This document shows, piece by piece, positions 1 through 7,592 of a DNA stretch of 37,005 nt. Every line of letters begins with the position of its first letter. Position 1 is the first letter of the stretch. Source of the stretch: PHET01 sp038202795 (lineage in GTDB: Bacteria > Actinomycetota > Coriobacteriia > Anaerosomatales > PHET01); assembly GCA_038202795.1 (NCBI GenBank), contig JBBREQ010000014.1, positions 1 to 37,005 on the forward strand. Reading direction: 5' to 3'. The notes beneath the pieces were generated by a model. That model made no database searches and was not told the DNA's origin. It saw only the letters and a list, made by a program, of their open reading frames with translations. The translations under genes were made by a program, and so were the position numbers.

Positions 1-104
1 GCACTCCCCGGGGGGGGCGGGGTCCGTCATCCCCACCCCGCGCCCGCACACCGCGGGGGCCCGGGGGGGCCCCCCCCGGGGCCGGGGCCCCGGGGCGCCC
101 CCAC
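1..104. other. G/C-only low-complexity scaffold edge
   Basis: This stretch is almost entirely runs of G and C, with many homopolymers of five or more bases. It is unlike the ordinary high-GC coding sequence that begins around position 105. It most likely represents degenerate sequence at a contig end rather than biology. No stop codon occurs in the second frame only because the composition excludes them. Confidence 0.6.
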
Positions 105-148
105 GGCAGCTCATCGTCGACCACCCGCAGGTGAAGGCGGCGGGGTGA
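104..148 (+). other. Possible C-terminal tail of an upstream gene
   Basis: Fourteen codons (RQLIVDHPQVKAAG) end in TGA at 146-148 and read like the C-terminus of a real protein. They abut the low-complexity edge, so nothing else of the gene can be seen. The reading frame stays open to position 2, but that part is G/C junk. No function can be assigned. Confidence 0.2.
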
Positions 149-233
149 CGGTGATAAGCCAGCGAGAGTCCGCATTGGGGAATACACCCGTCCAGGTCGA
201 CATTCGTCGGCCCACCCGACGGGAGGTATCGCG

Positions 234-884
234 ATGGGTCTGCACGCCCTGTTTCTCAACTGCACGCTTAAGCGCTCACCTGAGGTCTCCAACACCCAGG
301 CGCTCATTGACAAGGCCGCGTCGGTGTTCGCGGATCAGGGCGTCACGAGCGAGACCATCCGCGTTGCGGACTACAAGGTCGCGTTCGGAGTCTCCTCGGA
401 TGAGGGGGATGACGACCAGTGGCCTGCGATCCTCGAGCGCGTGAAGGCATGCGACATCCTGGTGATCGCGATGCCCATCTGGTTTGGCGTGCGCTCGTCG
501 GTGGCGCAGCTTGTGATGGAGCGGCTCGACGGCACCTACGCCGAGGGTGACCCGGTCACCGGACAGTACCCGCTCTACGGCAAAGTGGGCGGCGTGATCG
601 TGACCGGCAACGAGGACGGCGCGCACGACTGCTGCTCCACCACGCTGTTCAACCTCACGCATCTGGGCTGCATGGTGCCGCCCAACGTCGACTGCTACTG
701 GGTGGGAGACGCAGGCCCCGGCCCCAGCTACATCGCCGCGCACGGCGACAAGCACCTCTACACCAACCGCACTGCGCGCTACATGGCGCACAACCTGGTG
801 TGGGGCGCCAAGGCGCTTGCCGCGCACCCCATCGGCACGAACCTCAGCGCGCTGGACGCCGAGGCGAAGGCGGTCAGCGGGTAG
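234..884 (+). CDS. Flavodoxin-fold NAD(P)H-dependent FMN reductase-like protein
   Basis: The 216-residue protein starts with the flavodoxin-fold pattern of a hydrophobic first strand (LHALFLNCTLK) followed by a Ser/Thr-rich FMN-phosphate loop (KRSPEVSNTQ). A later ILVIAMPIWFGVRS segment is typical of the flavin-contacting loop in NADPH-dependent FMN reductases of the WrbA/azoreductase superfamily. GVIVTGNEDGAHDC follows where these proteins carry the next core strand. GGGAGG at 221-226 is seven bases before the ATG. The family reduces flavins or quinones with NAD(P)H in the cytoplasm. The substrate cannot be told from sequence. The gene stands alone, with 150 bp before the next gene. Confidence 0.8.
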   Translation: MGLHALFLNCTLKRSPEVSNTQALIDKAASVFADQGVTSETIRVADYKVAFGVSSDEGDDDQWPAILERVKACDILVIAMPIWFGVRSSVAQLVMERLDGTYAEGDPVTGQYPLYGKVGGVIVTGNEDGAHDCCSTTLFNLTHLGCMVPPNVDCYWVGDAGPGPSYIAAHGDKHLYTNRTARYMAHNLVWGAKALAAHPIGTNLSALDAEAKAVSG

Positions 885-925
885 GACGGTTCCCGTGGGC
901 ATGAGGCGCGGACGATTGCGACACT

Positions 926-1002
926 GGGGGTCGCCTCGGGCATCTGGGTATGAACCCCCGTATGCGGCGTGCCTTGAAGGAGGCACACGGCGATAGGTCG
1001 CC
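926..1002 (+). promoter_or_regulatory. Three successive hairpins in leader of the M28 gene
   Basis: Three inverted repeats follow one another in the 152-bp gap: GGGGGT (926-931) with ACCCCC (954-959); GTGCCT (969-974) with AGGCAC (981-986); and GGCGA (989-993) with TCGCC (998-1002). None is followed by a T-run, so these are not clear terminators. They could be a structured 5' leader. I could not match them to a known riboswitch. Confidence 0.3.
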
Positions 1003-1036
1003 CCGTATTTTCGGCTCAAGCAAGGGAGGTTGAACC

Positions 1037-1985
1037 ATGAAGCTTCGCAGAGCGTTGGTAGTGGTAGTCGCGGTATTGATGTTCACTGCGGTCACCGTGC
1101 CCATGGCGTCGGCGATGCCGGCCATCGGCGAGAATGCCTACGCGTACGTGCAGCAGCTCGAGGTTCGGTCCCGCGTCGCGGGAACCCAGAGCGAACTCGA
1201 CGCCGCGGGGCGAATCAAGGGCTGGTTCGAGGCCGCAGGGTACTCGACGGAGTTCCAGCCGTTCACCTACGTCGGCAAGAACCAGACGTACCTGTCTCAG
1301 AACGTCGTTGCGTACATGCCTGCTACGACGGGCGCCTCTGACGCGCCGCTCGTCATCGTGGGCGCGCACTACGACTCGGTGATCGCCGGTAACGGTGCCG
1401 ATGACAACGCTTCCGGGGCTGCAGTGCTGCTAGAGATTGCAGAGATGGTCGCGCGCTACGACCGTGACTACGATGTGGCATTCGTCGCCTTCGGCGCCGA
1501 GGAGGCCGGGCTCGAGGGCTCCTCGTACTACGCGGGCCAGATGTCTCAGGCCGACAAGGACCGCACCATCGCGATGATCAACTTCGATTCGTTGATCGCA
1601 GGCGACAAGCTCTACATCCACGCCGGCTTCATACCGCAAGACCGGCCCGCGCGACGCCATGCTGCAGATCATCGACGACAAGGGGCTGCCCATCGCGATG
1701 CAGCCGGGTCTCAACGCGCACTACCCGGCAGGGCTCACACCCAACGGCTTCAGCGACTACACCGCGTTCAACGTGGCCGGTATCCCAATCGTCGCCTTCG
1801 AGTCGACCAACTGGGAGATTGGCGATTTGGATGGCTACATGCAGACCGAGAGATTCGGTTCGTTCTGGCATACAGGCAAGGACAAGCTCAACACCATCGA
1901 ACAGCGCTTCCCGGGACGTCCGTTGGAGCGGCTGTCCGCGTACGTGACGCTGGTTGAGGAGTATCTGGAGGAGCCCACGCCGTAA
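1037..1985 (+). pseudogene. Secreted M28-family aminopeptidase, frameshifted
   Basis: The N-terminus is a signal peptide (MKLRRALVVVVAVLMF, cleavage near ASA at residues 24-26). Zinc-peptidase M28 motifs follow: GAHYDSV, GADDNASGAA, FGAEEAGLEGS and NFDSLIAGD supply the first ligands. After about position 1629 this frame turns into Arg-rich nonsense. The family sequence resumes one frame over (TGPRDAMLQII, then FWHTGKDKLNTI with the last zinc-ligand histidine) and ends at 1985. One extra base or two missing bases between about 1628 and 1641 explain this. The two frames together give about 316 residues, a normal length. GGGAGG precedes the ATG. The family cleaves N-terminal residues from peptides outside the cell. 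It may be a real pseudogene or a sequencing error. Confidence 0.8.
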
Positions 1986-2058
1986 CGCGATCTGGCGTAC
2001 GGTGGCAAGCGCCTCGATAGGGTAGTGTGGGCACCGTCGGCCCTACTTGAGGAGCGCT

Positions 2059-2652
2059 ATGCCCAACATCGACGAGCTGCTTGCACGCGTGCACGGACTC
2101 CAAGAGGACATGCAGGTCGAGTTCGACAAGCGGCGCGAGGACTTCCAGTTCGTCGTCGATCAGAAGCGGATCCGCTTCGCCGAAGAGGTCATCGCCCTGC
2201 AGCGTGGCACGAAGCAGGGCCTGTTCCGCTACATGTTCGGCGCGTCGCTCCTGGTGTGGCTCACGGTCCCGATCATTTACGTGGGAGTGATTCCGTTCCT
2301 GCTGCTGGACCTGTTCATCTGGGTCTACCAAGGCCTGTGCTTCCCGGTGTACAAAATCCCCAAGGTTCTGCGCTCGGACTATCTGCTACTTGACCGAGGC
2401 GATCTGGAGTATCTCAACGCCGCCCAGAAGCTGGGCTGTTTCTACTGCGGGTACGCCAACGGCCTTGCCTCCTACTTCCGAGAAGTCTCCGCACGCACCG
2501 AGCAGTTCTGGTGCCCCATCAAGCACTCGCGGCGCATCTTGGCCGCGCATGATCGCTACCCGCAGTTCTTCGAGTTCGGGGATGCCGAGAGCTACCGGCT
2601 GGGCCTCGAGCGGCTCAGGAATCAGCTCGCCGAGGAGGGCGCGGAGGGGTAG
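2059..2652 (+). CDS. Conserved membrane protein of unknown function
   Basis: The product has 197 residues if translation begins at the ATG at 2059, just after GAGGAG; a TTG at 2047 is in frame but overlaps that ribosome site. An N-terminal charged helix (about residues 1-50, Arg/Lys/Glu-rich) is followed by a hydrophobic hairpin of two membrane segments (LLVWLTVPIIYVGVIPFLLLDLFIWVY). The C-terminal soluble part carries CFYCGYANG and a later WCPIKHSRR. These three cysteines plus nearby His/Arg could bind a metal or Fe-S centre. I do not recognise the family beyond this pattern, and the neighbours give no clue to function. Confidence 0.75.
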   Translation: MPNIDELLARVHGLQEDMQVEFDKRREDFQFVVDQKRIRFAEEVIALQRGTKQGLFRYMFGASLLVWLTVPIIYVGVIPFLLLDLFIWVYQGLCFPVYKIPKVLRSDYLLLDRGDLEYLNAAQKLGCFYCGYANGLASYFREVSARTEQFWCPIKHSRRILAAHDRYPQFFEFGDAESYRLGLERLRNQLAEEGAEG

Positions 2653-2713
2653 GGGCGGAGCAGGTCGAGCTTCTCGGCATGGATACGGGGGAGGACCCGG
2701 GCGGCACCGTACC

Positions 2714-2824
2714 TGGTAAGGATTCTTCCAGAGTCAGGGATTGATAAGAACTTGGTAAGCCGGACCCGCTAGCGTGGGGTTCCGAAGCCACCCCGAACGT
2801 CTTACAATAGTATTGTCTGGTAAG
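2714..2824 (+). promoter_or_regulatory. Direct repeats and palindrome upstream of vapBC
   Basis: TGGTAAG occurs three times in direct orientation (2714-2720, 2753-2759, 2818-2824). Between the last two lies a perfect palindrome, ACAATA-G-TATTGT (2804-2816), which contains a plausible -10 (TAGTAT, 2808-2813). Toxin-antitoxin operons are commonly autorepressed through such sites by the antitoxin, here an AbrB-type protein. Binding is inferred. Confidence 0.45.
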
Positions 2825-2848
2825 ACACTGGGGACCGGAGGCATCGGC

Positions 2849-3088
2849 ATGATCGTACACGTCTCGTCGAAGGGTCAGATCGTGTTGCCAGCCGCGATTC
2901 GCAAGAAGTACAGCATCGTCGCGGGGTCGACCCTCTCCGTGGTGGAGTGGGCAGGCACCATCTGTCTCGTTCCAGGGGCCGCAGATCCGGTGGGCGAGTT
3001 GCGCGGGATGCTCACCGGCACGGGGTACTCATCCGAGGAGTTCCTTGCCGAACGGCGGCGCGATCGTGAGAGAGACCAACGTCGGTGA
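2849..3088 (+). CDS. AbrB/SpoVT-domain antitoxin (VapB type)
   Basis: The ATG at 2849 follows CCGGAGG by seven bases; in-frame codons upstream would put the protein through the operator, so the short start is chosen. The 79-residue product begins with a swapped-hairpin AbrB DNA-binding domain (VSSKGQIVLPAAIRKKYSI). An acidic then basic tail (EEFLAERRRDRERDQRR) is typical of the toxin-binding part of VapB antitoxins. The stop overlaps the next gene's GTG by four bases. It should neutralise the PIN-domain toxin downstream and repress its own promoter. Confidence 0.85.
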   Translation: MIVHVSSKGQIVLPAAIRKKYSIVAGSTLSVVEWAGTICLVPGAADPVGELRGMLTGTGYSSEEFLAERRRDRERDQRR

Positions 3089-3525
3089 GGCCCCTCGTCT
3101 TCGATGCGCAGCCCCTCGTCGCACTTCTGCTTGACGAGCCGGCTGCCGCTGAGGTCGCCGCACGCCTACGCTGTCTCACCCCCGATCAACCCGGACTCAT
3201 CAGCGCGGCGAACTGGTGTGAGATCCTCTACGTGGTGCGGCGTACTCGAGACGAGGCATCCGCCGCGAAGGCGTCCAGTCTGCTGCAATCGTCAGGCCTA
3301 TCCGTGGTCAGTGTTGACGCCGAGCTTGCGACATTCGCAGCGGAGTTGAAGGCCCGGCACGCCCTAGGCCTGGGAGATGCGTTCGCGGCGGCGCTGGCGG
3401 TGGCGACAGACGCTCCTTTAGTGACGGGGGACTCTGACTTCCTGGCGCTCGCTGAAGATGGGCTGAAGATCGACTGGGTCGGCGCGGAGCCGCGCTCGCT
3501 GGCGACAAACGAAGCCGAAAATTGA
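3085..3525 (+). CDS. PIN-domain ribonuclease toxin (VapC type)
   Basis: The 146-residue protein has the PIN-domain acidic set: D7 (VFDAQPLV), E46 (NWCEI), D98 (GLGDAFAAA) and D116/D118 (TGDSDF). These residues bind the metal used for RNA cleavage in VapC toxins. Translation starts at a GTG that shares four bases with the antitoxin stop, which implies coupled translation. With the AbrB-type partner the pair forms a standard type II toxin-antitoxin unit. The RNA target is unknown. The C-terminal tail beyond about residue 130 is not conserved-looking. Confidence 0.85.
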   Translation: MRPLVFDAQPLVALLLDEPAAAEVAARLRCLTPDQPGLISAANWCEILYVVRRTRDEASAAKASSLLQSSGLSVVSVDAELATFAAELKARHALGLGDAFAAALAVATDAPLVTGDSDFLALAEDGLKIDWVGAEPRSLATNEAEN

Positions 3526-3606
3526 GATTGCCGGGCTTGAGCCGTCGCCCACCAGCCCGCTGCGCCCTGATCACGCTCATGAAGGACGTCAGAATGACGC
3601 TTCGCA

Positions 3607-5091
3607 TCAGGGGTTAGCCCCTCCGTCCCCCCTCAACACCTCGAGCAACCGCACCATCGCAAGCGTGTCGGTGCCACAGTACTCACGCAGGTCCGCGAAT
3701 ACCACCGCGCACTCCTCGGCGGAAAGCTGCCCGGTCGCTACCTGCAGATACCGGAGCGACGCCGTGCCGCCATCGGAGATGCCCAGCCCGTCGTAGGACA
3801 GGTCGCTCACCAGCGCCGGCAGCACGACCTTGATGCTGGAGCTGCCCAGGCATTCGGGGTGGCGGACGTGCGCCCGCACGGTCTGGAGCAGGTCGAAGAG
3901 TCGTGCCTGGATCGCGGCGATCTTCTCGGCATGCGGGGGGAACGCCGTGGCGAGCTCGCTGAGTCGCGAGCGCTCGAACGCCGAGTAGACCACGATGCTG
4001 CCGGTCTCTCCCAGGGCCTCTATCAGACTCTCGGCGAAGGTCGGTCGCGGGTCGCCTGTGCCCTCGTAGAGGAACTCGCGGTGTTCGAGGTCACCGTTCT
4101 CGTGCAAGACGTGATCGGACCACTGGAACAAGATCATCTGCCACGGGCGGGTGCCGGGGTAGAGCGGCAGCGCGGACATGAACGTCTCGAAGTCGAGGAA
4201 GTGGATGGGGTAGGTCAGGTCCGCGAGCGAGCGGGCGACATCGCCTTCGATGCGTGGCTCGCCGGAGCGCACCAGCTCGCACACCGTGCGCTGGGCGCGG
4301 CTGAGCCCGGGGTAGTCGAGCGGCACGTCCTCGATGGCGAAGATGCCCTCAGCGATCAGCGCGTCGAGCAGCTGCTCGTTGATCCGTGGCAGCGACGTGA
4401 CCGCGCGCTCCGGCAGGAACGCATGACAGTGGCCGTGAAACGAGCACGTGTAAGGGTGTTCGCAGTGCTTGCCTATCGGGACCGCCGGGGGATCGGGGCT
4501 CTCGAGCATCGCGAGCATCTGGGCCACCTGCCCGGGGACCAGTGGGAGATACGCGCGGGCTTCGTCGGTGACGTCCTCGGCGAGGAAGAGCCGTTCCAGA
4601 TCGTAGGCGCCGCCCTCGTAGCGGTAGGTGTTGTCCAGGTGCACCAGGAAGACACGGTTGATCGTGAGCTCGGCACCCTCGAGCACCCAGGTCTGAACGG
4701 CGACGTCGGTGATGTTTTCCGGCTTGACCTTGGTGCCGGATTTCACCTCGTAGAGGTCCCAGACGTTGTCGCCCAGGTGAACGAGCACGTCGGGGCGCAC
4801 GAACACGCCTCCGTACTCGAGCGCGGCCTCGAAGATGGCGCTGGGAGGATCTTCGAGCAGTTGGCGTGTGGTCTCGAGCGCCCGGGCGGACTGTGTGTAG
4901 TCCTCGGCGACCAATACTCCGCCGGCAAACCGCTCGCGTGCGAGTTCGCCCACGGCGGTGCCCGTGTCGAAGATGTGCTGCTGCGTCTGGCCGGTCGCGT
5001 CCGCCAACTCGCGGGCGTGGCAGGTCAGCCATAGCGCCTTCTCACACTGAAGCCCGGTCTGAAACCTCGATTTGGACAGGCGGTTTGCCAT
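3607..5091 (-). CDS. DUF2779-family nuclease-like protein (PD-(D/E)XK plus DnaQ-like)
   Basis: The 494-residue protein has a Cas4/RecB-type region: D101 (RPDVLVHL) and E115-x-K117 (YEVKSG) form a PD-(D/E)XK active site. Cysteines at 16, 210, 216 and 222 (CEHPYTCSFHGHC) are placed as in Fe-S-cluster nucleases. The second half has FLDFETF (D300, E302) and a distal YCGTDTLAM motif, as in DEDD 3'-5' exonucleases of the DnaQ fold. Together these mark DUF2779. The ATG has GGGAGGTGCTGAC just upstream. A two-nuclease protein fits DNA processing or defence, but the family has no settled role. It stands alone, 43 bp upstream of cheB on the same strand. Confidence 0.8.
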   Translation of the reverse strand: MANRLSKSRFQTGLQCEKALWLTCHARELADATGQTQQHIFDTGTAVGELARERFAGGVLVAEDYTQSARALETTRQLLEDPPSAIFEAALEYGGVFVRPDVLVHLGDNVWDLYEVKSGTKVKPENITDVAVQTWVLEGAELTINRVFLVHLDNTYRYEGGAYDLERLFLAEDVTDEARAYLPLVPGQVAQMLAMLESPDPPAVPIGKHCEHPYTCSFHGHCHAFLPERAVTSLPRINEQLLDALIAEGIFAIEDVPLDYPGLSRAQRTVCELVRSGEPRIEGDVARSLADLTYPIHFLDFETFMSALPLYPGTRPWQMILFQWSDHVLHENGDLEHREFLYEGTGDPRPTFAESLIEALGETGSIVVYSAFERSRLSELATAFPPHAEKIAAIQARLFDLLQTVRAHVRHPECLGSSSIKVVLPALVSDLSYDGLGISDGGTASLRYLQVATGQLSAEECAVVFADLREYCGTDTLAMVRLLEVLRGDGGANP

Positions 5092-5134
5092 GTCAGCACC
5101 TCCCTGCGTCGAGCATAGCGCACGGTTCTGACAT

Positions 5135-6208
5135 CTACCTGCCGCGTTGAGCTCGAGCTGCCACCAGCACCGGAATCTCGTGCACGTGCGCCAGCGAGAC
5201 CACCGCTCCCGCCTGAGCCGCCGCTCGCGGCATGCCCCAGATCACGGCCGAGTCCTCGTGCTCGGCGACGGTGTAGGCTCCCGCTCGACGCATCGCGCGC
5301 AGCCCCATCGCTCCGTCATCGCCCATGCCGGTGAGGATCACGCCCATGCCCCTCTCGGCGAAGATCTGCGCCGCCGACGTCATCGCGTGGTCGATGGCCG
5401 ATATGCGCTCGCCGTCGTCCGGAACGTCGCTCACGACGAGCTGGACGAGGTTCGCGCTGCGCACGAAACTCACATTCTTGCCCGATGGGGCCACAAGGAT
5501 TCGACCGGGCTCGAACAGGTCGCCGTCTCGGGCTTCTCGGACCGGCAGCTGGCATGTCTGCGCGAGTCGCTCGGCGAACGCCGTAGTGAACCCGGGAGGC
5601 ATGAGCTGTATCAACAGCACCCCGGCGGGGAAGTCGGCATCGAGAGCGCTCGCGACGGCGTTGAGTGCGGGCAGGCCACCGGTCGACGAGCCCACGACCA
5701 GCGCCTCGAGCGGGGCGGCATAGCTGGAGGGCTTGTGCGTCGCGATGGGCGCCTCGGACCACTCGGGCTGCGCGCCCAAGTGCGAGCTGTCCACACCAGC
5801 GGCTACGCGCACCTTCTCGGCGAGGTCGCTTGCGATCTTGGGCATCATGAGAGGCATGTCGGAGGGCTTAGCCACCACGTCCACGGCGCCCATCTCGAGC
5901 GCTCGGATCGTCGCGTCCGCGTTTTCGGTTGTGAGAGTACTGAGCATCAGTACGGGCAGCGGACTTGTCTCCATGAGCTGCTTGAGCACCATGAGACCGT
6001 CAATGCCCGGCATGACGATGTCGAGCGTGACCACGTCGGGTTTGTGGCGCCGCACGGCGTCGGGCACTTCCTCGCCGGAGCTGACGGCTTCGACGACGTC
6101 GATGTCGCCGGCGTCTTCGAGCATCCGCGAGATGACCGTCCGCATGAACAGCGAGTCGTCAACCACGAGCACGCGGATACGTGGTTTCGTCCCTCGGCCG
6201 GCTGGCAT
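5135..6208 (-). CDS. CheB-like response regulator with degenerate methylesterase domain
   Basis: The 357-residue protein starts at the ATG at 6208, which follows AAAGGGTGGGGC; a GTG at 6247 is in frame but has no ribosome site. The receiver domain (residues 10-125) has D17/D18, phosphoacceptor D63 and K114. The CheB effector domain keeps the nucleophile Ser175 (GSSTGG) and Asp298 (GMGDDG). The third catalytic residue, the His of the family motif QHMP, is leucine 202 (QLMP, codon CTC). The usual APGxxH is APSGKN, and the RPS motif that follows in CheB is absent. CheB normally demethylates chemoreceptors. This one may be inactive or altered. No other chemotaxis gene is in the window. Confidence 0.85.
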   Translation of the reverse strand: MPAGRGTKPRIRVLVVDDSLFMRTVISRMLEDAGDIDVVEAVSSGEEVPDAVRRHKPDVVTLDIVMPGIDGLMVLKQLMETSPLPVLMLSTLTTENADATIRALEMGAVDVVAKPSDMPLMMPKIASDLAEKVRVAAGVDSSHLGAQPEWSEAPIATHKPSSYAAPLEALVVGSSTGGLPALNAVASALDADFPAGVLLIQLMPPGFTTAFAERLAQTCQLPVREARDGDLFEPGRILVAPSGKNVSFVRSANLVQLVVSDVPDDGERISAIDHAMTSAAQIFAERGMGVILTGMGDDGAMGLRAMRRAGAYTVAEHEDSAVIWGMPRAAAQAGAVVSLAHVHEIPVLVAARAQRGR

Positions 6209-6254
6209 TGCCCCACCCTTTCCGTCGCGCAATCTCGTGGTGCGCACGTAGGGA

Positions 6255-6290
6255 GTCTCGGCAGGGGAGCGAGTGTTCTTTAGCCGAGAC
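6255..6290 (-). promoter_or_regulatory. Inverted repeat upstream of the cheB-like gene
   Basis: GTCTCGGC (6255-6262) and GCCGAGAC (6283-6290) are perfect complements separated by 20 bases, 47-82 bp upstream of the chosen start. The repeat could be a leader hairpin or an operator. No T-run follows on either strand. Confidence 0.3.
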
Positions 6291-6396
6291 GAGCAAACAG
6301 CACGGTTCTGTTAGGTGCAGCCCGAGCGACCGGATTGGGGGATAGACTCCGCAGTCGATCGTGCGCGCACTGCCGAGGCCACGGGGTGAAAGATGC

Positions 6397-6538
6397 AGAG
6401 GAGCGTTTGGATCATTCTTGGCGCAAGGCAACCCCCCCAACGACGACTGAGGTCTTCTCGGCGAAAGGATGACTCGGTGGCGGGATTATTGCGGGGCAAG
6501 GTCATGGTCGAGGCAGCCCGCACGGGGCCGTCCGTGCG
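6397..6538 (+). promoter_or_regulatory. Structured leader upstream of the dipeptidase
   Basis: This covers most of the 363-bp gap between the cheB-like gene and the M19 gene. AGAGGAG (6397-6403) can pair with CTTCTC (6454-6459). Between them is GGCGCAAGGCAA and after them GGCGAAAGG; these words recall, but do not match cleanly, glycine riboswitch core elements. A perfect hairpin CGCACGG/CCGTGCG with a six-base loop lies at 6519-6538, 34 bp before the start codon. A regulatory RNA is possible but unproven. Confidence 0.25.
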
Positions 6539-6571
6539 AGACTGAGCGAAACCCGAGCCCGAGGGACACAC

Positions 6572-7495
6572 ATGCCGACTCACAACCCGCTTCGCAAGCC
6601 CCGAGTCATCGACTTGCACCAGGACATGCTGTCCGGCGTAGAGCGACTGGACGGCGGCTTCCCGGTGTACGGTTCGACCTACCTGACCGGCCTCTCGCAC
6701 GCGCACGTGGTCTGGTCGTCGCTCTACCCCCACACGCATGACAGCTCGCTTCTCGACCAGCTCGACGCCCATGCGGCGCTCCTCGAGACCTGCAGCTCGT
6801 CGCTGCGCCTCATCAGCACCGTCAAAGACCTGGACGCCGAGGATTCGCGCACCGGTGTGCTGCCACATTCGGAGGGATTCCACCTCCCGGGCATCGGGCC
6901 CGACAGCCTCGACGTGCTGTGGGCCGAGCACTCGCTGCGCAGTCTCGCGCTTACGTGGAATTACGAGACCGACTATGGGTTCAGCTGCTACGACGATGCC
7001 GCGGCACCTCTCAAGCCCGCGGGCCGCCAGCTGGTCCGTGCGCTCGAGCACAGCCCGCTCATGCTCGACGTGGCCCATCTCAACGAGGCCGGGTTCTACG
7101 AGGTGCTCGACACGTACGCGCCACCCGTGCTTGTGACGCACTCCTTCTCCCAGGCGATCGGCGAACACCCCCGCGGCCTGGCCGACGACCAGCTGCGCGC
7201 GCTGGGCGCACACGGCGGGCTGGTCGGTCTGGCGTTCGATCCGGATTTTCTCGGCCAGGGATCGATCGACGAGGTGCTGCGCCACATCGAGCGGATCGCC
7301 TCGCTGGCTGGCGAGAGGGCCCTGTCCATCGGCAGCGACTGGGGAGTGGCCGCGATGGGCGAGCTGGGAGATCACTCCGCGTTAGTCCGCCTGCTCGATA
7401 TCATCGAGACCACGTATGGCTCAGACCTCGCCGAGAAGTTCGCGTTCGCCAACGCCCACGACCTCTTGAGCGCTCAGCTGCCGCACACGGCGTAG
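6572..7495 (+). CDS. Membrane-dipeptidase family protein (peptidase M19)
   Basis: The 307-residue protein carries M19 motifs in order: H16-x-D18 (DLHQD), a bridging Glu region (HSEGFHLPG), RSLALTWN, DVAHLNEAG, VTHSFSQAIGEHPRGLADDQL with two ligand-type histidines, and IGSDWG at the distal Asp. The family hydrolyses dipeptides, including ones with a D-residue at the C-terminus, using two zinc ions. No signal peptide is visible, so it is probably cytoplasmic. GAGGGA lies six bases before the ATG. A DUF1611/DgcN-type gene follows 97 bp downstream on the same strand, pointing to dipeptide or D-amino-acid metabolism. Confidence 0.85.
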   Translation: MPTHNPLRKPRVIDLHQDMLSGVERLDGGFPVYGSTYLTGLSHAHVVWSSLYPHTHDSSLLDQLDAHAALLETCSSSLRLISTVKDLDAEDSRTGVLPHSEGFHLPGIGPDSLDVLWAEHSLRSLALTWNYETDYGFSCYDDAAAPLKPAGRQLVRALEHSPLMLDVAHLNEAGFYEVLDTYAPPVLVTHSFSQAIGEHPRGLADDQLRALGAHGGLVGLAFDPDFLGQGSIDEVLRHIERIASLAGERALSIGSDWGVAAMGELGDHSALVRLLDIIETTYGSDLAEKFAFANAHDLLSAQLPHTA

Positions 7496-7592
7496 CACGC
7501 TCCCTCTCGGGGAACATGAGTAGGAAGCAGGCCCCGCTTCGCGGGCACCGTGTGCGTGCGAGAGCGCGATTTCAGGTGCGATGGAGGACAAC

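Noticed and set aside
3859..5034. A 391-codon open frame on the plus strand opposite the DUF2779 gene
   Set aside because: It is the antisense shadow of a real gene in GC-rich DNA, with no ribosome site and no family-like motifs.
5147..6283. A 378-codon plus-strand frame opposite the cheB-like gene
   Set aside because: The composition is rich in His/Arg/Gly from antisense codons, and the cheB frame has clear domains.
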